Positions 15,345-24,862 are shown, counted from the stretch's first letter. The stretch is 64,000 nucleotides of DNA from Micromonospora sp. WMMD1102 (GCF_029626265.1 NZ_JARUBN010000001.1:2790001-2854000); one strand, 5' to 3'. Numbers and translations are program-made. Notes: generated by a model from the sequence alone, not told the origin.

Positions 15345-17585
15345 TCACCGCCGGTCCGCGCCGGTGATCCGGGCGCGGGCGTCGGCCACCAGGTTCGCCG
15401 CGTGCGGCCCGGCCGCGTACCGTGCCGCCTCCATGGTGTCCGTCACCGCGGCTACCGGGTCCGGGTTCGTCGCCCGGTGCAGGGTGAGCCAGAGCCAGCG
15501 GTGTTCCCCGTCGTGCAGCTGGGAGCGGCGGGCGCGCAACTGCGCCTCGTCGGTCAGGGCACGGGCGGCGATGCTGGCGGCGACGTCCGGGTCGTCGTCC
15601 AGCCCCGCGTACCGGGCCGCCTCCGCCGCGACCCACCAGGCCAGGTCCCGCAACTCCGCCTCGGGTAGCCCGGTCAACGCCCCGGCGGTCACCCCGAGCA
15701 GGGCGTCGGGCTGCCCGGCCAGTGCCACGATGGTCGCCCCGAGCGTGGTGTCGGGCTGCGGGCGGCGGGGATACAGGGTGGGCAGGTCCGGCACGATCCG
15801 GAAGGCGATGTCGGCGGCCTCGATCCGGGCCAGCGCCTCGGCGGTGATGCCGTGACCGGTGAACCGCTGCACCGCGACCAGCCCCATCAGCCGCTTGCCG
15901 CGCTGGTGGTCGCCGAAGTCGAGGTCGGCCAGCGCTGTGCCGAGTGCCGGCGGCGCTTCGAGGTTGTCGAACGGTTCCACCGACAGCAGCACCTCGCCGT
16001 GCTCCGCGAACGACAGCCGGGTCACCCCGTTGACGTTCCAGTACATGCTGGCGGTCCGGCCGCCGGCCGAGGCGCGGGACAGGACCGGGGCGGTCGAACC
16101 CTGCCAGCCGTTGTACTCGACCGCGATCACGGCGTCGCCGACGTCCAGCACCGCGACCCACGGATCGATCGACTGGCTGCGCATCAGGTCCTCGTCGATC
16201 GCCCGCATCGACTCCGGCCGGGCAGGGTCCGCGCCGAACGCCCGGAGTACGTCCCCGACAGCCGCCCCGGTCGTCACGGTGACCGTCGCCGCCTCGGACA
16301 GCACGCTTCGGCGTACCCATCGATAGGCGGTTTCCGGCCGTTCGAGGCGTACCGGCTCCGGCTCGCCGCGCAGCCGGTGCCCCAGCCGGTCGGTACGGGC
16401 GTGCACGATCTCCGGCGCCTCCGGCCCCTGCCAGATCATCAGCTCGTAGTACTCGTTGTGCGGCTCGTCCGTGTCGTCCCTGCCCCGGGCGTGTACCCGC
16501 AGCCGGTAGTCGCCCGGCCAGGGCGGGGTGGCCCGCCGCAGTTGCGGCTCGGCCGGACCGGACCCGACCACCGAGGCGCCGCCGGCGGCAGCCCGCCAGC
16601 TCACCTCGACGACTTCCTCCCAGCCGGGCCCGACCTCGGGCGGCGGCCCGTCCAGGACGGTCAGCAGCAGCCGGACCTGACCGCTCTCGGCACCGGTGCG
16701 GATCACCGCACCACCTGGTACGACCGTCACCAGCCCGTTGCCGTCGAAGTCGACCTCCGGGACGTGGTCGCCCTCCAGCAGCCCGAACCGGTGCCCCGAC
16801 ATCTGCACCGAGCCAGTGGACCGGCGGGGCATCAGGTACTCCGCCCTGGCCCTGGCCAGCACCGCCCCGGCGTAGTTGGCCGGCATCGGGATTTCCCGGA
16901 GCAGCAGGGCGGCGGTGCCGATCGCGACTCCGAGCACGGCCGGCGGGTTCGTGGCCCACGGCGGAATGCCGGTCCGGTGTGACACGACGACCGCGGTGGC
17001 CACGGCCAGCGAGAGTTGTGCCGCCCCGTGCGCCGCCGCGACCTCGGCCTCGTCGGTGAGGTCGGGCCGGACCGCCAGCATGGGGGCCAGCCGTGGATGG
17101 CTGGCCAGCCGGCGGGTCAGCGCGACGACCAGCGGCACGGCACCGGGCCGGATCTGCTCCAGCAGGACCGCGCCGGTGACCGCCTCGCTCTGCCCGTTCA
17201 GGCTGGCGATGCCGACGTTGCCGGTGAACGGTTCGGGCAGGAATCCCGTCAGGTCCGGTGCACCGGTCAGGTCCAGTTCCGCGACCGTCAACTCGAGCGC
17301 GCCGAGCAGCCGCTCGGTGAGCAACGCCGGCAGCGAGCCGAGCGCGTCGCGTACCGGGGAGTGGCCCGATCCCGGCCGGCGGGCAGGGCGGGCCATGGCC
17401 ATCGCCATCGCCCGGGAGTGCCGGACGGCCGGTTCGCGGATCGGCCAGAGATCCTCGTCGGCGACCGCTCGTAACCGGCCGAGTTCGGCCGCCGGTGCCG
17501 GTGGGATGCGGTCGACGAGCCGCGGCAGCGCCGCAGCCACCGGACCGACCAGCCCAGCCAGGATCTCATCAGGAACCTCGACCAC
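15345..17585 (-). CDS. Large multidomain protein with DUF6461-like C-terminal part
   Basis: About 746 aa, no signal peptide. The N-terminal third is helical and Ala/Leu-rich, with a hydrophobic stretch near [17 protein letters not shown] middle domain ([20 protein letters not shown], then [19 protein letters not shown] and [16 protein letters not shown]) matches a beta-rich module common in actinomycetes but without known function. Residues ~440-570 resemble DUF6461 ([26 protein letters not shown]). The tail is helical. GTG 17585 is preferred because GGGGGG precedes it; ATG 17621 or 17630 are alternatives. It is a single gene, with the GlxA-type regulator gene divergent from it. It may be an immunity- or conflict-related protein, but this is only a guess. 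Confidence 0.7.
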   Translation of the reverse strand: MVEVPDEILAGLVGPVAAALPRLVDRIPPAPAAELGRLRAVADEDLWPIREPAVRHSRAMAMAMARPARRPGSGHSPVRDALGSLPALLTERLLGALELTVAELDLTGAPDLTGFLPEPFTGNVGIASLNGQSEAVTGAVLLEQIRPGAVPLVVALTRRLASHPRLAPMLAVRPDLTDEAEVAAAHGAAQLSLAVATAVVVSHRTGIPPWATNPPAVLGVAIGTAALLLREIPMPANYAGAVLARARAEYLMPRRSTGSVQMSGHRFGLLEGDHVPEVDFDGNGLVTVVPGGAVIRTGAESGQVRLLLTVLDGPPPEVGPGWEEVVEVSWRAAAGGASVVGSGPAEPQLRRATPPWPGDYRLRVHARGRDDTDEPHNEYYELMIWQGPEAPEIVHARTDRLGHRLRGEPEPVRLERPETAYRWVRRSVLSEAATVTVTTGAAVGDVLRAFGADPARPESMRAIDEDLMRSQSIDPWVAVLDVGDAVIAVEYNGWQGSTAPVLSRASAGGRTASMYWNVNGVTRLSFAEHGEVLLSVEPFDNLEAPPALGTALADLDFGDHQRGKRLMGLVAVQRFTGHGITAEALARIEAADIAFRIVPDLPTLYPRRPQPDTTLGATIVALAGQPDALLGVTAGALTGLPEAELRDLAWWVAAEAARYAGLDDDPDVAASIAARALTDEAQLRARRSQLHDGEHRWLWLTLHRATNPDPVAAVTDTMEAARYAAGPHAANLVADARARITGADRR

Positions 17586-17746
17586 AGCGCCCCCCGCTGT
17601 CCCGCCGTATCGACGGCACATTCTAACCATCGATCTGCTCGCAGCCCGCCCACGCAGCCGGCGACTCTGGTGACAGCCGGGGGGATGGCCGAAAGCGTCA
17701 GTGTCCTGTCATTGCCGCCAGATCCGCGGCTCGGGACGATGGGTCG

Positions 17747-18697
17747 GTGCATGACCGTCGGATCGTCTTCGTGATCTTCCCGAGGTTCCAGGTGCTCGAC
17801 CTGACCGGCCCGCACGAGGTGTTCGCGCAGGCCGAGCGGCTCGCGCCGGGCTACCGGCCGGAGACCGTCGCGCCGCTGCCCGGTCCGGTCACCGCCAGCG
17901 GCGGCCTGACCGTGACCCCGGACCTCGGCATCGACGAGCACACCGGCCCGATCGACACGCTTGTGGTCACCGGTGGTCCCGGTCGGGTGGAAGCCTGCGC
18001 CGACCGGCGGCTGGTCGACTGGATCCGCGCCGCCGCCGGGCGGTCCCGGCGGGTCGCGGCGGTGTGCAGCGGAGCGTTCCTGCTGGCCGAGGCGGGGCTG
18101 CTCGACGGGCGGCGTGCGGTCACCCACTGGGGAAGCTGCGCCGAACTGGCCCACCGCTATCCGGCGGTCACCGTGCAGCCGGACCCGATCTTCGTCCGGG
18201 ACGGTGCCGTGTGGACCTCGGCCGGGATCACCGCCGGGCTCGACCTCGCGCTCGCCCTGGTCGAGCAGGACCGGGGCGCCGAGACGTCCCGGACGATCGC
18301 CCGCCGACTGGTCATGTTCGTGCAACGACCCGGCGGCCAGGCCCAGTTCAGCACCCAGCTCGCCGCCCAGCGACCGGCCCGGGGCGGGCTGCGCCAGCTC
18401 CAGGAGTGGGTGACCGAGCACCTCGCCGACGACCTCACCGTGCCCGTCCTCGCCGCCCGGGCCGGGATGAGCGAACGACACTTCGCCCGGGTCTTCAGCG
18501 CGCAGACCGGACAGACGCCCGCGGCGTACGTCGAGTCGGCCCGGATCGAGGCCGCCCGCCGCCTGCTGGAGACCACCGACACCCCGCTCGGATCGGTCGC
18601 CCGGCACTGCGGCTTCGGCACCGTCGAGACGATGCACCGCCGCTTCCGACGCACGGTCGGGGTCACCCCCGGCCAGTACCGCCGACACTTCGGTTGA
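17747..18697 (+). CDS. GlxA family transcriptional regulator (DJ-1/PfpI + AraC HTH)
   Basis: A 316-aa two-domain regulator. Residues 1-190 are a DJ-1/PfpI-like amidotransferase fold with the nucleophile-elbow motif AAVCSGAFLLAEAG and THWGSCAEL. Residues ~215-316 are an AraC-type double HTH (VPVLAARAGMSERHFARVFS, then PLGSVARHCGFGTVETMHRR). Such proteins sense small metabolites, often amines or nitriles, and activate neighbouring genes (family knowledge). The start is GTG 17747. It precedes a free-standing DJ-1/PfpI protein by 13 bp, so the two form an operon and the regulator may control that enzyme. Confidence 0.92.
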   Translation: MHDRRIVFVIFPRFQVLDLTGPHEVFAQAERLAPGYRPETVAPLPGPVTASGGLTVTPDLGIDEHTGPIDTLVVTGGPGRVEACADRRLVDWIRAAAGRSRRVAAVCSGAFLLAEAGLLDGRRAVTHWGSCAELAHRYPAVTVQPDPIFVRDGAVWTSAGITAGLDLALALVEQDRGAETSRTIARRLVMFVQRPGGQAQFSTQLAAQRPARGGLRQLQEWVTEHLADDLTVPVLAARAGMSERHFARVFSAQTGQTPAAYVESARIEAARRLLETTDTPLGSVARHCGFGTVETMHRRFRRTVGVTPGQYRRHFG

Positions 18698-18710
18698 GAG
18701 GACCAGCACC

Positions 18711-19424
18711 ATGCGCATCGTCATCCCGCTCTTCGAACGGTTCACCGCGCTGGACGCGGTCGGCCCGTACGACGTACTCAAGCTGCTGCCCGACGCCGAC
18801 GTGGTGTTCGCGGCGACGAGTCCCGGACCGGTCCGGAACACCGCCGGTACCCTCGCGCTGACCGCCGACGCCGCCCTGGCCGACATCGACTCCTGCGACG
18901 TACTCGTGGTGCCCGGCGGTGCCGTGCGGGACCAGCTCGGCGGCGGGGAACTGGTGGACTGGATCAGGCGGGTGCAGGGCACCGCCCGGTGGACGACCTC
19001 GGTCTGCACCGGATCGCTGCTGCTCGGCGCCGCCGGGCTGCTGCGCGGGCGTACCGCCACCACGCACTGGGGGTCCGCAGAGCGGCTGGCGTCGTTCGGC
19101 GCGACCTACACGGCACAGCGGGTGGTCGAGGACGGCACGCTGATCACCGCTGCCGGCGTTTCCGCCGGGATCGACATGGCGCTCACCCTGGCCGCCCGGC
19201 TCACCGACCGGACCACCGCCGAGGCCATCCAGCTCGCCATCGAGTACGACCCGCAGCCGCCGTTCGACACCGGCTCGCCGGCGAAGGCGCCCCAGGTGGT
19301 ACGGGACCGCTACGCCGCCGGCTTCCGGACGACCGCCCGGCCGGAAGCCGCCGCAGCGCCGGAATTCGCCGCAGCGCCGGGATCCGCACCGCACCCGCCA
19401 GGTGGGCCGGGGAGCCAGCTGTAG
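18711..19424 (+). CDS. DJ-1/PfpI family protein (isonitrile hydratase-like)
   Basis: A 237-aa single-domain DJ-1/PfpI protein. It starts RIVIPLFERFTALDAVGPYD, has the nucleophile Cys in TTSVCTGSLLLGAAGLLRG, and THWGSAERL after it. This pattern is shared with isonitrile hydratase (InhA) and related hydrolases; no substrate can be inferred. The last ~35 residues are a low-complexity Ala/Pro tail (EAAAAPEFAAAPGSAP) not normally present in the family. ATG 18711 follows GAGAGGA. It is co-directional with the GlxA-type regulator 13 bp upstream. Confidence 0.9.
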   Translation: MRIVIPLFERFTALDAVGPYDVLKLLPDADVVFAATSPGPVRNTAGTLALTADAALADIDSCDVLVVPGGAVRDQLGGGELVDWIRRVQGTARWTTSVCTGSLLLGAAGLLRGRTATTHWGSAERLASFGATYTAQRVVEDGTLITAAGVSAGIDMALTLAARLTDRTTAEAIQLAIEYDPQPPFDTGSPAKAPQVVRDRYAAGFRTTARPEAAAAPEFAAAPGSAPHPPGGPGSQL

Positions 19425-19495
19425 GGGGGACCTGCCAGCTGGGCCAGGGGAACCAGCTTGAGGGACCAGCCGGCAGAGGTGCTGCCCGGCGGGAA

Positions 19496-20920
19496 CTAGT
19501 CGGTGGGCAGTGGCTCGTCGTCCGGCGGGCGGAGCGCCGACACCGGGCGGTCCGGATCCGTGGCGACCAGGCTGAGCAGGAGCGCCAACTCGGTGAGCAG
19601 ACTCTCGACGGTTTCCGGGCCGAGTTGGCGCAGGTCGTAGCGGGCGTGCAGGCCGAGCCGCTCGCCGGGCACGACGACCAGGCGGAGCGGGTGGTGCGAC
19701 GTCGTCCAGCGGCCGTCGAAGCGTACCGAGATCGTCGAGGCGTCGGCCGTACCGGTGAACAGGTCGTTGTCCATCGGATAGGTCTCGAAGTCGAGCACGC
19801 TGGCGAAGAGCGGCGCGTCGGCGGGCAACCCGGCCCAGGACCGGAGCAGGGCCGGCGGCACGTGGTCGAACGGCCGGGCCAGGGCCTGCCGTGCCTGCAA
19901 CCCGCGCAGCCACACCCCGACCGGCTGGTCGGGCCGGATCCGCACCCGGACCGGCACGGTGTTGGTCAGCGGGCCGACAAGCGTCTCCGCCGCCGGTCCA
20001 CCGGCCCGGCCGGCGACCGTCGCACCGATGACGACGTCGGCGGCGGTGCCGGCACCGGTGTCGGTGCGGGCGGCGAGCAGGCGGGCCCAGCAGCCCTGGA
20101 CCACCGCCGGAAGCGTGAGTCGCTGCTGGCCGATCGTCTCGTGCAGCAGGTAGGTGTCCTCACTGGTCAGTTCGAGGGAGTACTCGTCGAAGGCGTCGGC
20201 CGGCTCTCCGCGCCAGTCCGGGAGATCGCGCTGCACCGGCCCGGGCGGCGGCAGGTCGGCCAGCTCGGTCCGCCAGAACTGCTCCGCCTCGGCCAGGTCC
20301 CGGGCGGTCGACCACGCGACATGGTCCCGGAACGGCGGCGGGGTGGGCAGCTCCGCGTCCCGGCCCTCGACCGCCGCGCGGTATTCGGACAGCGCCTCAC
20401 CGAGCAGGATCGGCAGGCTCCACCCGTCGACGACCAGGTGGTGCGCAGTCCAGACCAGCAGGTGCTCGGTTTCGGAGACGCGGAGCAGGGCGAACCGGCA
20501 CAGCGGCGGGACGTCCAGGGCGAACCCGCGGACCCGGTCGGCGGCGAGCAGTTCGGCGAGGCCGCGCCGACGCTGGCAGGCCCGGATGGTCCGCAGGTCG
20601 TCGAGGTGCCACCCGGGCGGCGGTGCCTCCGGCCAGACCACCTGCACCGGCCCCGCCTGCACCGGGTCCACCGCCACCGGTTCCACCTGCACGGACTCGC
20701 GGCCATCGTGCCGGACGAACCCGGTGCGCAGTATCTCGTGCCGGGCGATCACCCGGTGCCAGGCCTGCTGGAACTCGGCGACCCGCAGCCGGCCACGGAT
20801 GACGAGTCGGACCTGTTCGAGGTCGGTCGCCGGATCCGCCTCGGCGGAACCGGGCGTGAGGACGGCGCGCTGGACCGGCGAGAGAGGATAGCCGTCCCGT
20901 ACGTCGACAGAACTTGTCAT
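19496..20920 (-). CDS. Stand-alone NRPS-type condensation domain protein
   Basis: A 474-aa protein that is a single condensation domain with no adenylation or carrier domain. The N-terminal motif YPLSPVQRAVL is the C1 signature. The catalytic motif HHLVVDG spans H160-G166, with the second His and Asp intact, so amide or ester bond formation is chemically plausible. DFETYP and later motifs complete the fold. The length is normal for a free C domain. Its ATG overlaps the TGA of a 35-codon ORF (ATGA), implying translational coupling. Upstream on the same strand lie an FtsX permease, an ABC ATPase and PadR. No carrier protein is encoded in the window, so donor and acceptor substrates are unknown. 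Confidence 0.92.
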   Translation of the reverse strand: MTSSVDVRDGYPLSPVQRAVLTPGSAEADPATDLEQVRLVIRGRLRVAEFQQAWHRVIARHEILRTGFVRHDGRESVQVEPVAVDPVQAGPVQVVWPEAPPPGWHLDDLRTIRACQRRRGLAELLAADRVRGFALDVPPLCRFALLRVSETEHLLVWTAHHLVVDGWSLPILLGEALSEYRAAVEGRDAELPTPPPFRDHVAWSTARDLAEAEQFWRTELADLPPPGPVQRDLPDWRGEPADAFDEYSLELTSEDTYLLHETIGQQRLTLPAVVQGCWARLLAARTDTGAGTAADVVIGATVAGRAGGPAAETLVGPLTNTVPVRVRIRPDQPVGVWLRGLQARQALARPFDHVPPALLRSWAGLPADAPLFASVLDFETYPMDNDLFTGTADASTISVRFDGRWTTSHHPLRLVVVPGERLGLHARYDLRQLGPETVESLLTELALLLSLVATDPDRPVSALRPPDDEPLPTD

Positions 20921-21024
20921 CCCGTCACCTCCGACAGACCGGCGCGGCTGATCGACGGCCGGGCCACGACCACCGGGCCCGGTGCGGTGCGCACCGGCGA
21001 CGCGAGAAGAACTGAGAGACTCAT
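20917..21024 (-). CDS. 35-aa small peptide coupled to the condensation protein (hypothetical)
   Basis: The ORF begins MSLSVLLASPVRTAPGPVVV and ends in a Ser/Gly-containing tail (GLSEVTG), with no Cys. Its stop overlaps the condensation gene start by ATGA. From codon 8 on, third positions are about 90% G/C, whereas in-frame sequence just upstream of ATG 21024 falls to about half. This supports this start over longer forms from 21096 or 21156. A GGGAG lies ~14 bp upstream, rather far. It could be a peptide precursor, a leader peptide for coupled translation, or a membrane-associating small protein; no family is recognised. Confidence 0.5.
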   Translation of the reverse strand: MSLSVLLASPVRTAPGPVVVARPSISRAGLSEVTG

Positions 21025-21083
21025 CGGGGCAGTGCCACTCCCTGCTCGAACACCTGCCGGTACGACGCGACGGCGCACGGAAA

Positions 21084-21176
21084 CATGGAGATCCATGATT
21101 CGACGCCGAGTGTCGCCGACGTTACCAGGGGTGGCGTGCCGCTGTCTCCCCGCCACGCGTACGACGGCAGTCGTAC
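21084..21176 (-). promoter_or_regulatory. Inverted repeats upstream of the small-peptide/condensation operon
   Basis: The 238-bp gap between the permease stop and the small ORF holds CATGGA-GA-TCCATG (21084-21097) and GTACGAC-GGCA-GTCGTAC (21159-21176), both perfect inverted repeats. A separate promoter for the small ORF and condensation gene probably lies here; no clear -35/-10 pair is assigned. Confidence 0.45.
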
Positions 21177-21262
21177 CTGTTTCGCCGAAATGTTCCTGGC
21201 GATCGTCTCAGCTGTTGGAACGGTCCATCCGGCCAGCCTGCCGGTCACCGGACGACCGAGGG

Positions 21263-23566
21263 TTACTCGTGCCGGACCAGGGCGGCGGCCCAGCTCCGGG
21301 CCGGCCGGGCGGCGGCGAGCGTCCCGGCGAGTGCCCCGGCCAGGGCGGTCGCCGGCACGGTCGCGGCGAGCAGCACAGCGGAGGGCGGCTGGGCGAGCCC
21401 CGGACCGGCACCGATGCTGATCGTCACCTGGTCGGTGAGCAGCCGGAACACCAGCAGCCCGACCGGAAGCCCGACGAGCGCGCCGGCGAGGCCGAGCGTG
21501 GCGCCGCCGGTCGCGGACTGGGCGAGGGTCTGCCGCACCGTGAACCCGACCGCCCGGAGCACCCCGAGAGTCCGGGCGCGTTCCCGGGCACCGGTGAGCA
21601 GCGCGGCGGCCAGGTTGGCGAAACTGACCAGCAGGACGAGGGCGGCCAGCAGGCGCATCGCCACGGCGTACGTGCCGAGGTCGTCGGGGTCGGCGGACCG
21701 GGCGTGCACCGTGACCCCGGGGCCGAGCCGGCCCCGCAGCGCGGCGGCCAGTGCCTCCGGCGTACCGGCCGGTCCGGCGGAGACCAGGTAGGCGTCGGGT
21801 GCCAGTCCCGGCGGCAGCATCTCGGCCCGGTACATCAGCAGTTCGCCGGTGTCCTCGGTCTCGCTGTACCACCCCACGACGGTCAGGCGCAGCGGGACCT
21901 GCCCGGCCCGCACCTCGATCGTGTCGCCGAGCCGCAGGTCGAACCGACGCAGCAGGCCGTAACCGGCGATCGCCTCGCCGGGCGCCCGCAGCGGCCGACC
22001 CTCCCGGACCAGGAACCGGGCCGCGGCCGGGTCCCCGCCGACGGCCCGGGACAGGAACGTCTGGTCGCCGAGGGTGGTCCGCCGGTCGAACTTGCTGTAC
22101 CAGCCGGCGGCGCCGGGCGTACCCGCCAGCGCGGCGGTCAGCACGGCCGGATCGGTGTCACCCGGCACCACCACGGCGTCGTAGGGGTCACCGGTCCGGG
22201 CCGGCTCGGCGACCAGCCGGTCCATCGTGGCGCTGAAGCCGACCCCGACGACGACCGCCGCCACGGCGACCGCCAGGGCGGCCGCGGTCAACGTCGAGCG
22301 CCCGGGACGGCCGAGCACGGCACCGAGCCCGTACCGGTGGGCCGGCGGCAGCCGGAGCCGGTCGAGCAGCCGGGTGACCCACGCCGGTGCCGCGCCCTGC
22401 GGCGGGGCGCTGCGCAGCACGTCGGAGACCGGTTGCCGGGCCGCCCGCCAGGCCGGCAGCACGGTGGCGGCGGTGAGCACGGCGCCGACCAGCAGGGCGG
22501 AGTTGAGCAGTGCCAGTGGGGCGATCCGCGGTACGGGCCGGCCGAGCGCACCGCCGAGTCCGATCTGGAGGTACGGTGCGAGCAGCGAGCCGGCCGCCCA
22601 GCCGGCGAGTACGCCCGCCGCACCGAGCAGCAGTGCCTCGGTGACCAGTCCGGTGACCACCTGTCGGGTGGTGTAGCCGACCGCGCGGAGCAGCGCGATC
22701 TCCCGCCGCCTCGCCAGGAGCCGGGCGGTGGCGGTGCCGGCGACCACGAACGCGGCGGCGAGCAGCACGAAGAGGCCGAAGCCGGCCAGCGAGGCGCCGA
22801 AGATGCGGTCCCGGACGGTGATGTCCGCCCTGGTGTCCGGCCACGGCTGGACCGCGTGCACGCCGTCGAGGGTGCCGAGCCGGGCGGCCACCGCGTCGGC
22901 CTGGCCCGGGTCGACCAGCCGGGCGACCAGCAGCGCGCTTCCGACGGCCCTCCCCGGCCGGGGCGGGGCGGGCACGGCCGCCGGTGCGGCGAGGGCGGCC
23001 AGGGTGGCCGGGTCGACGAAGAGCCGGATCGGGTCGCAGTCCGGATAGAAGCAGTCGGTCAGGTCGACCGCGGTGCCGACGACGGTCAGCGTCGCCGGCC
23101 GACCGGCCACGGTCAGCCGGAGAGGGTCACCGGTGCGGATGCCGGCCTCGGTCGCGGCAGCCTGGTCCAGGAGCACCTCCCCGGGCACCCCGGCCGCCGG
23201 CAGCTCGCCGGTACGCAGCACCGGCCGCCCCGGGGACGACTCGTCGGGCAGGACGGTGATCCGGGCGTCGACCGGGTCCGGACCGAGCATCACCGCCGCG
23301 TCGACGTACGGGCGTACCGGGCCGGTCGCCGCGAACGCCGGGTCCGGGCGTATCGCCGCCAGCGCCTCCGGTGTGCCGTAGACGACCAGGTCCGGCCGGC
23401 CGGCGTCCCGGTGGATCCGGTCCACCTCGGCGCCGGCCTGCCCCTGCACGGCGAGCCCGGCGACCACGCCGGTGGTGGCCAGCGCGGTGACCAGCACGGT
23501 GGCGAGTGCGCTGGCCCGGTTGCCGCCGCGCAGGCCGGAGCGGGCGAGCCGGAGGACGGCGGACAC
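21263..23566 (-). CDS. FtsX-like ABC transporter permease
   Basis: A 767-aa permease with the duplicated MacB/FtsX layout: TM1 (ASALATVLVTALATTGVVAG), a large extracytoplasmic domain, three TM helices with LLARRREIALLRAVGYTTRQ on the cytoplasmic side, a second extracytoplasmic domain, and three C-terminal helices with ARERARTLGVLRAVGFTVRQ. Such permeases export or extract lipids, peptides or antibiotics, not import nutrients. ATG 23566 is 3 bp after the ATPase stop, so the two are translated as one transporter. Its position between PadR/ATPase and the small-peptide/condensation pair suggests a role in exporting or resisting that product (inference). Confidence 0.92.
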   Translation of the reverse strand: MSAVLRLARSGLRGGNRASALATVLVTALATTGVVAGLAVQGQAGAEVDRIHRDAGRPDLVVYGTPEALAAIRPDPAFAATGPVRPYVDAAVMLGPDPVDARITVLPDESSPGRPVLRTGELPAAGVPGEVLLDQAAATEAGIRTGDPLRLTVAGRPATLTVVGTAVDLTDCFYPDCDPIRLFVDPATLAALAAPAAVPAPPRPGRAVGSALLVARLVDPGQADAVAARLGTLDGVHAVQPWPDTRADITVRDRIFGASLAGFGLFVLLAAAFVVAGTATARLLARRREIALLRAVGYTTRQVVTGLVTEALLLGAAGVLAGWAAGSLLAPYLQIGLGGALGRPVPRIAPLALLNSALLVGAVLTAATVLPAWRAARQPVSDVLRSAPPQGAAPAWVTRLLDRLRLPPAHRYGLGAVLGRPGRSTLTAAALAVAVAAVVVGVGFSATMDRLVAEPARTGDPYDAVVVPGDTDPAVLTAALAGTPGAAGWYSKFDRRTTLGDQTFLSRAVGGDPAAARFLVREGRPLRAPGEAIAGYGLLRRFDLRLGDTIEVRAGQVPLRLTVVGWYSETEDTGELLMYRAEMLPPGLAPDAYLVSAGPAGTPEALAAALRGRLGPGVTVHARSADPDDLGTYAVAMRLLAALVLLVSFANLAAALLTGARERARTLGVLRAVGFTVRQTLAQSATGGATLGLAGALVGLPVGLLVFRLLTDQVTISIGAGPGLAQPPSAVLLAATVPATALAGALAGTLAAARPARSWAAALVRHE

Positions 23567-23569
23567 GGC

Positions 23570-24307
23570 TCAGCTCTCCAGGTCGATGAGGTTGCGCAAC
23601 GCCGGCCGGCCGGGCGGGCCGGTCAGGTCCCGCTCGTCGACGACCTGCCCGTCCAGCATGGTCAGCACCCGGTCGGCGGCCGACGCGACCCGGTGGTCGT
23701 GGGTGACCAGCACGATGCTCTGGCCGCCGACGTGGCGTCGGCGCAGCAGGTCGAGCACGTTCTCGGCGGCGGTCGAGTCCAGCGCCCCGGTCGGTTCGTC
23801 GGCCAGCAGCACGTCCGGGCGGTGTACGACGGCACGGGCCAGCGCCACCCGTTGCTGCTGGCCGCCGGAGAGTTCGGCCGGCGCGGCGTCGGCGGCCTCG
23901 ACCAAATCCAGTTCGTCGAGGACCTCCAGCGAACGGCGGCGGGCCTCGCGGCGGCCGGTGCCCTGGAGCAGGAGTGGCAGCTCCACGTTGCCGGCGGCCG
24001 TCATCGTGGGCACCAGGTTGAGGAACTGGAAGACGAAGCCGACGTGCCGGCGCCGCAGCAGGGCACGCCCGCTCTCCGAGCGGGTGTCCAGCCGCTGGCC
24101 GGCCAGCCACACCTCGCCCCGGTCGGGGCGGTCGAGCCCGCCGAGCAGGTGCAGCAGGGTGGACTTGCCCGAGCCGCTCGGACCGGTCACCGCGACCCAG
24201 TCCCCGGCCGCCACCTCGATCGAGACGTCCCGGAGCGCGGCCGCGTCCCGTACGCCGCCGTGGTAGGTGCGCACCAGGCCGCGGGCGTGCAGCAGCGGAT
24301 CACCCAT
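23570..24307 (-). CDS. ABC transporter ATP-binding protein (MacB/LolD type)
   Basis: A 245-aa ATPase with Walker A GPSGSGKST, Q-loop FVFQFLNLVP, signature LSGGQQQRVALARA, Walker B VLLADEPTGALD and H-loop VTHDH. The EPTGALD form and short length mark the LolD/MacB subfamily that works with FtsX-like permeases. ATG 24307 overlaps the PadR stop by 8 bp, and its stop is 3 bp from the permease start, so the three genes form one operon under the PadR promoter. Confidence 0.95.
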   Translation of the reverse strand: MGDPLLHARGLVRTYHGGVRDAAALRDVSIEVAAGDWVAVTGPSGSGKSTLLHLLGGLDRPDRGEVWLAGQRLDTRSESGRALLRRRHVGFVFQFLNLVPTMTAAGNVELPLLLQGTGRREARRRSLEVLDELDLVEAADAAPAELSGGQQQRVALARAVVHRPDVLLADEPTGALDSTAAENVLDLLRRRHVGGQSIVLVTHDHRVASAADRVLTMLDGQVVDERDLTGPPGRPALRNLIDLES

Positions 24308-24857
24308 CGCCGTCTCCCGTCCACGTGGTCTTGAGTTCGATTTGTGCGAGCTGTTGCTGGCACGCGTCCAACCAGCGCAACTCGGCCTGTAGGTGCAGTG
24401 CGGTGGCCTGTAGCAGCAGCCCGCTGACACTTCCGGCGGCGGTGCGGGCCGCCTGCCGGTCGAGTTCCCGGAGCGCTTCCAGGCAGCGCTGCCGGTGCTC
24501 GGTGACGACCGTCCGGGGATCCACGTCGGGCAGCAGTGGCGCGGCCAGCCGGGCGGCGACCAGCCGGAGCAGCACGTCGGGCCTGACCAGCGGAGGTTCG
24601 GCGGGGTCGGCGAGCCACTGACGCAGCGCGGCCGTGCCCGGCGCGGTGAGCCGGTAGACCTTGCGGTCGCGCCGGTCGGCACCGGACTCGGCGGTGTGCG
24701 TGACGAGTCCGTCCCGCTCCAGCCGGCCGAGTGTCACGTAGATCTGACCGATGTTGACCTCGCCGCCCGCGTCGGCGAACAGTTCGTCGTAGCGTCGACG
24801 CAGCTCGTAGCCGTGCGCCGGGCCGGCGGCGAGCAGCCCGAGCATGAGATGTTTCAT
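24300..24857 (-). CDS. PadR family transcriptional repressor
   Basis: A 185-aa protein with an N-terminal winged helix (MKHLMLGLLAAGPAHGYELR, then GGEVNIGQIYVTLGRLERDG) and a C-terminal helical dimerisation domain. This is the subgroup-1 PadR layout common beside drug-type ABC exporters. ATG 24857 follows GGAGG. The promoter region contains a 13-bp perfect inverted repeat, a likely autoregulatory operator. Induction by the exported compound would derepress the ATPase and permease (family precedent, not shown here). Confidence 0.93.
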   Translation of the reverse strand: MKHLMLGLLAAGPAHGYELRRRYDELFADAGGEVNIGQIYVTLGRLERDGLVTHTAESGADRRDRKVYRLTAPGTAALRQWLADPAEPPLVRPDVLLRLVAARLAAPLLPDVDPRTVVTEHRQRCLEALRELDRQAARTAAGSVSGLLLQATALHLQAELRWLDACQQQLAQIELKTTWTGDGDG

Positions 24858-24862
24858 CCGCC

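Noticed and set aside
20917..21156. 79-codon version of the small peptide
   Set aside because: Codons before ATG 21024 have non-coding-like third positions and include palindromes of the promoter region.
18989..24334. A 1781-codon open frame on the plus strand
   Set aside because: It is antisense to the condensation, permease and ATPase genes. Its composition (very high Gly/Arg/Gln/Glu) is typical of GC-rich shadow frames, with no recognisable domain.
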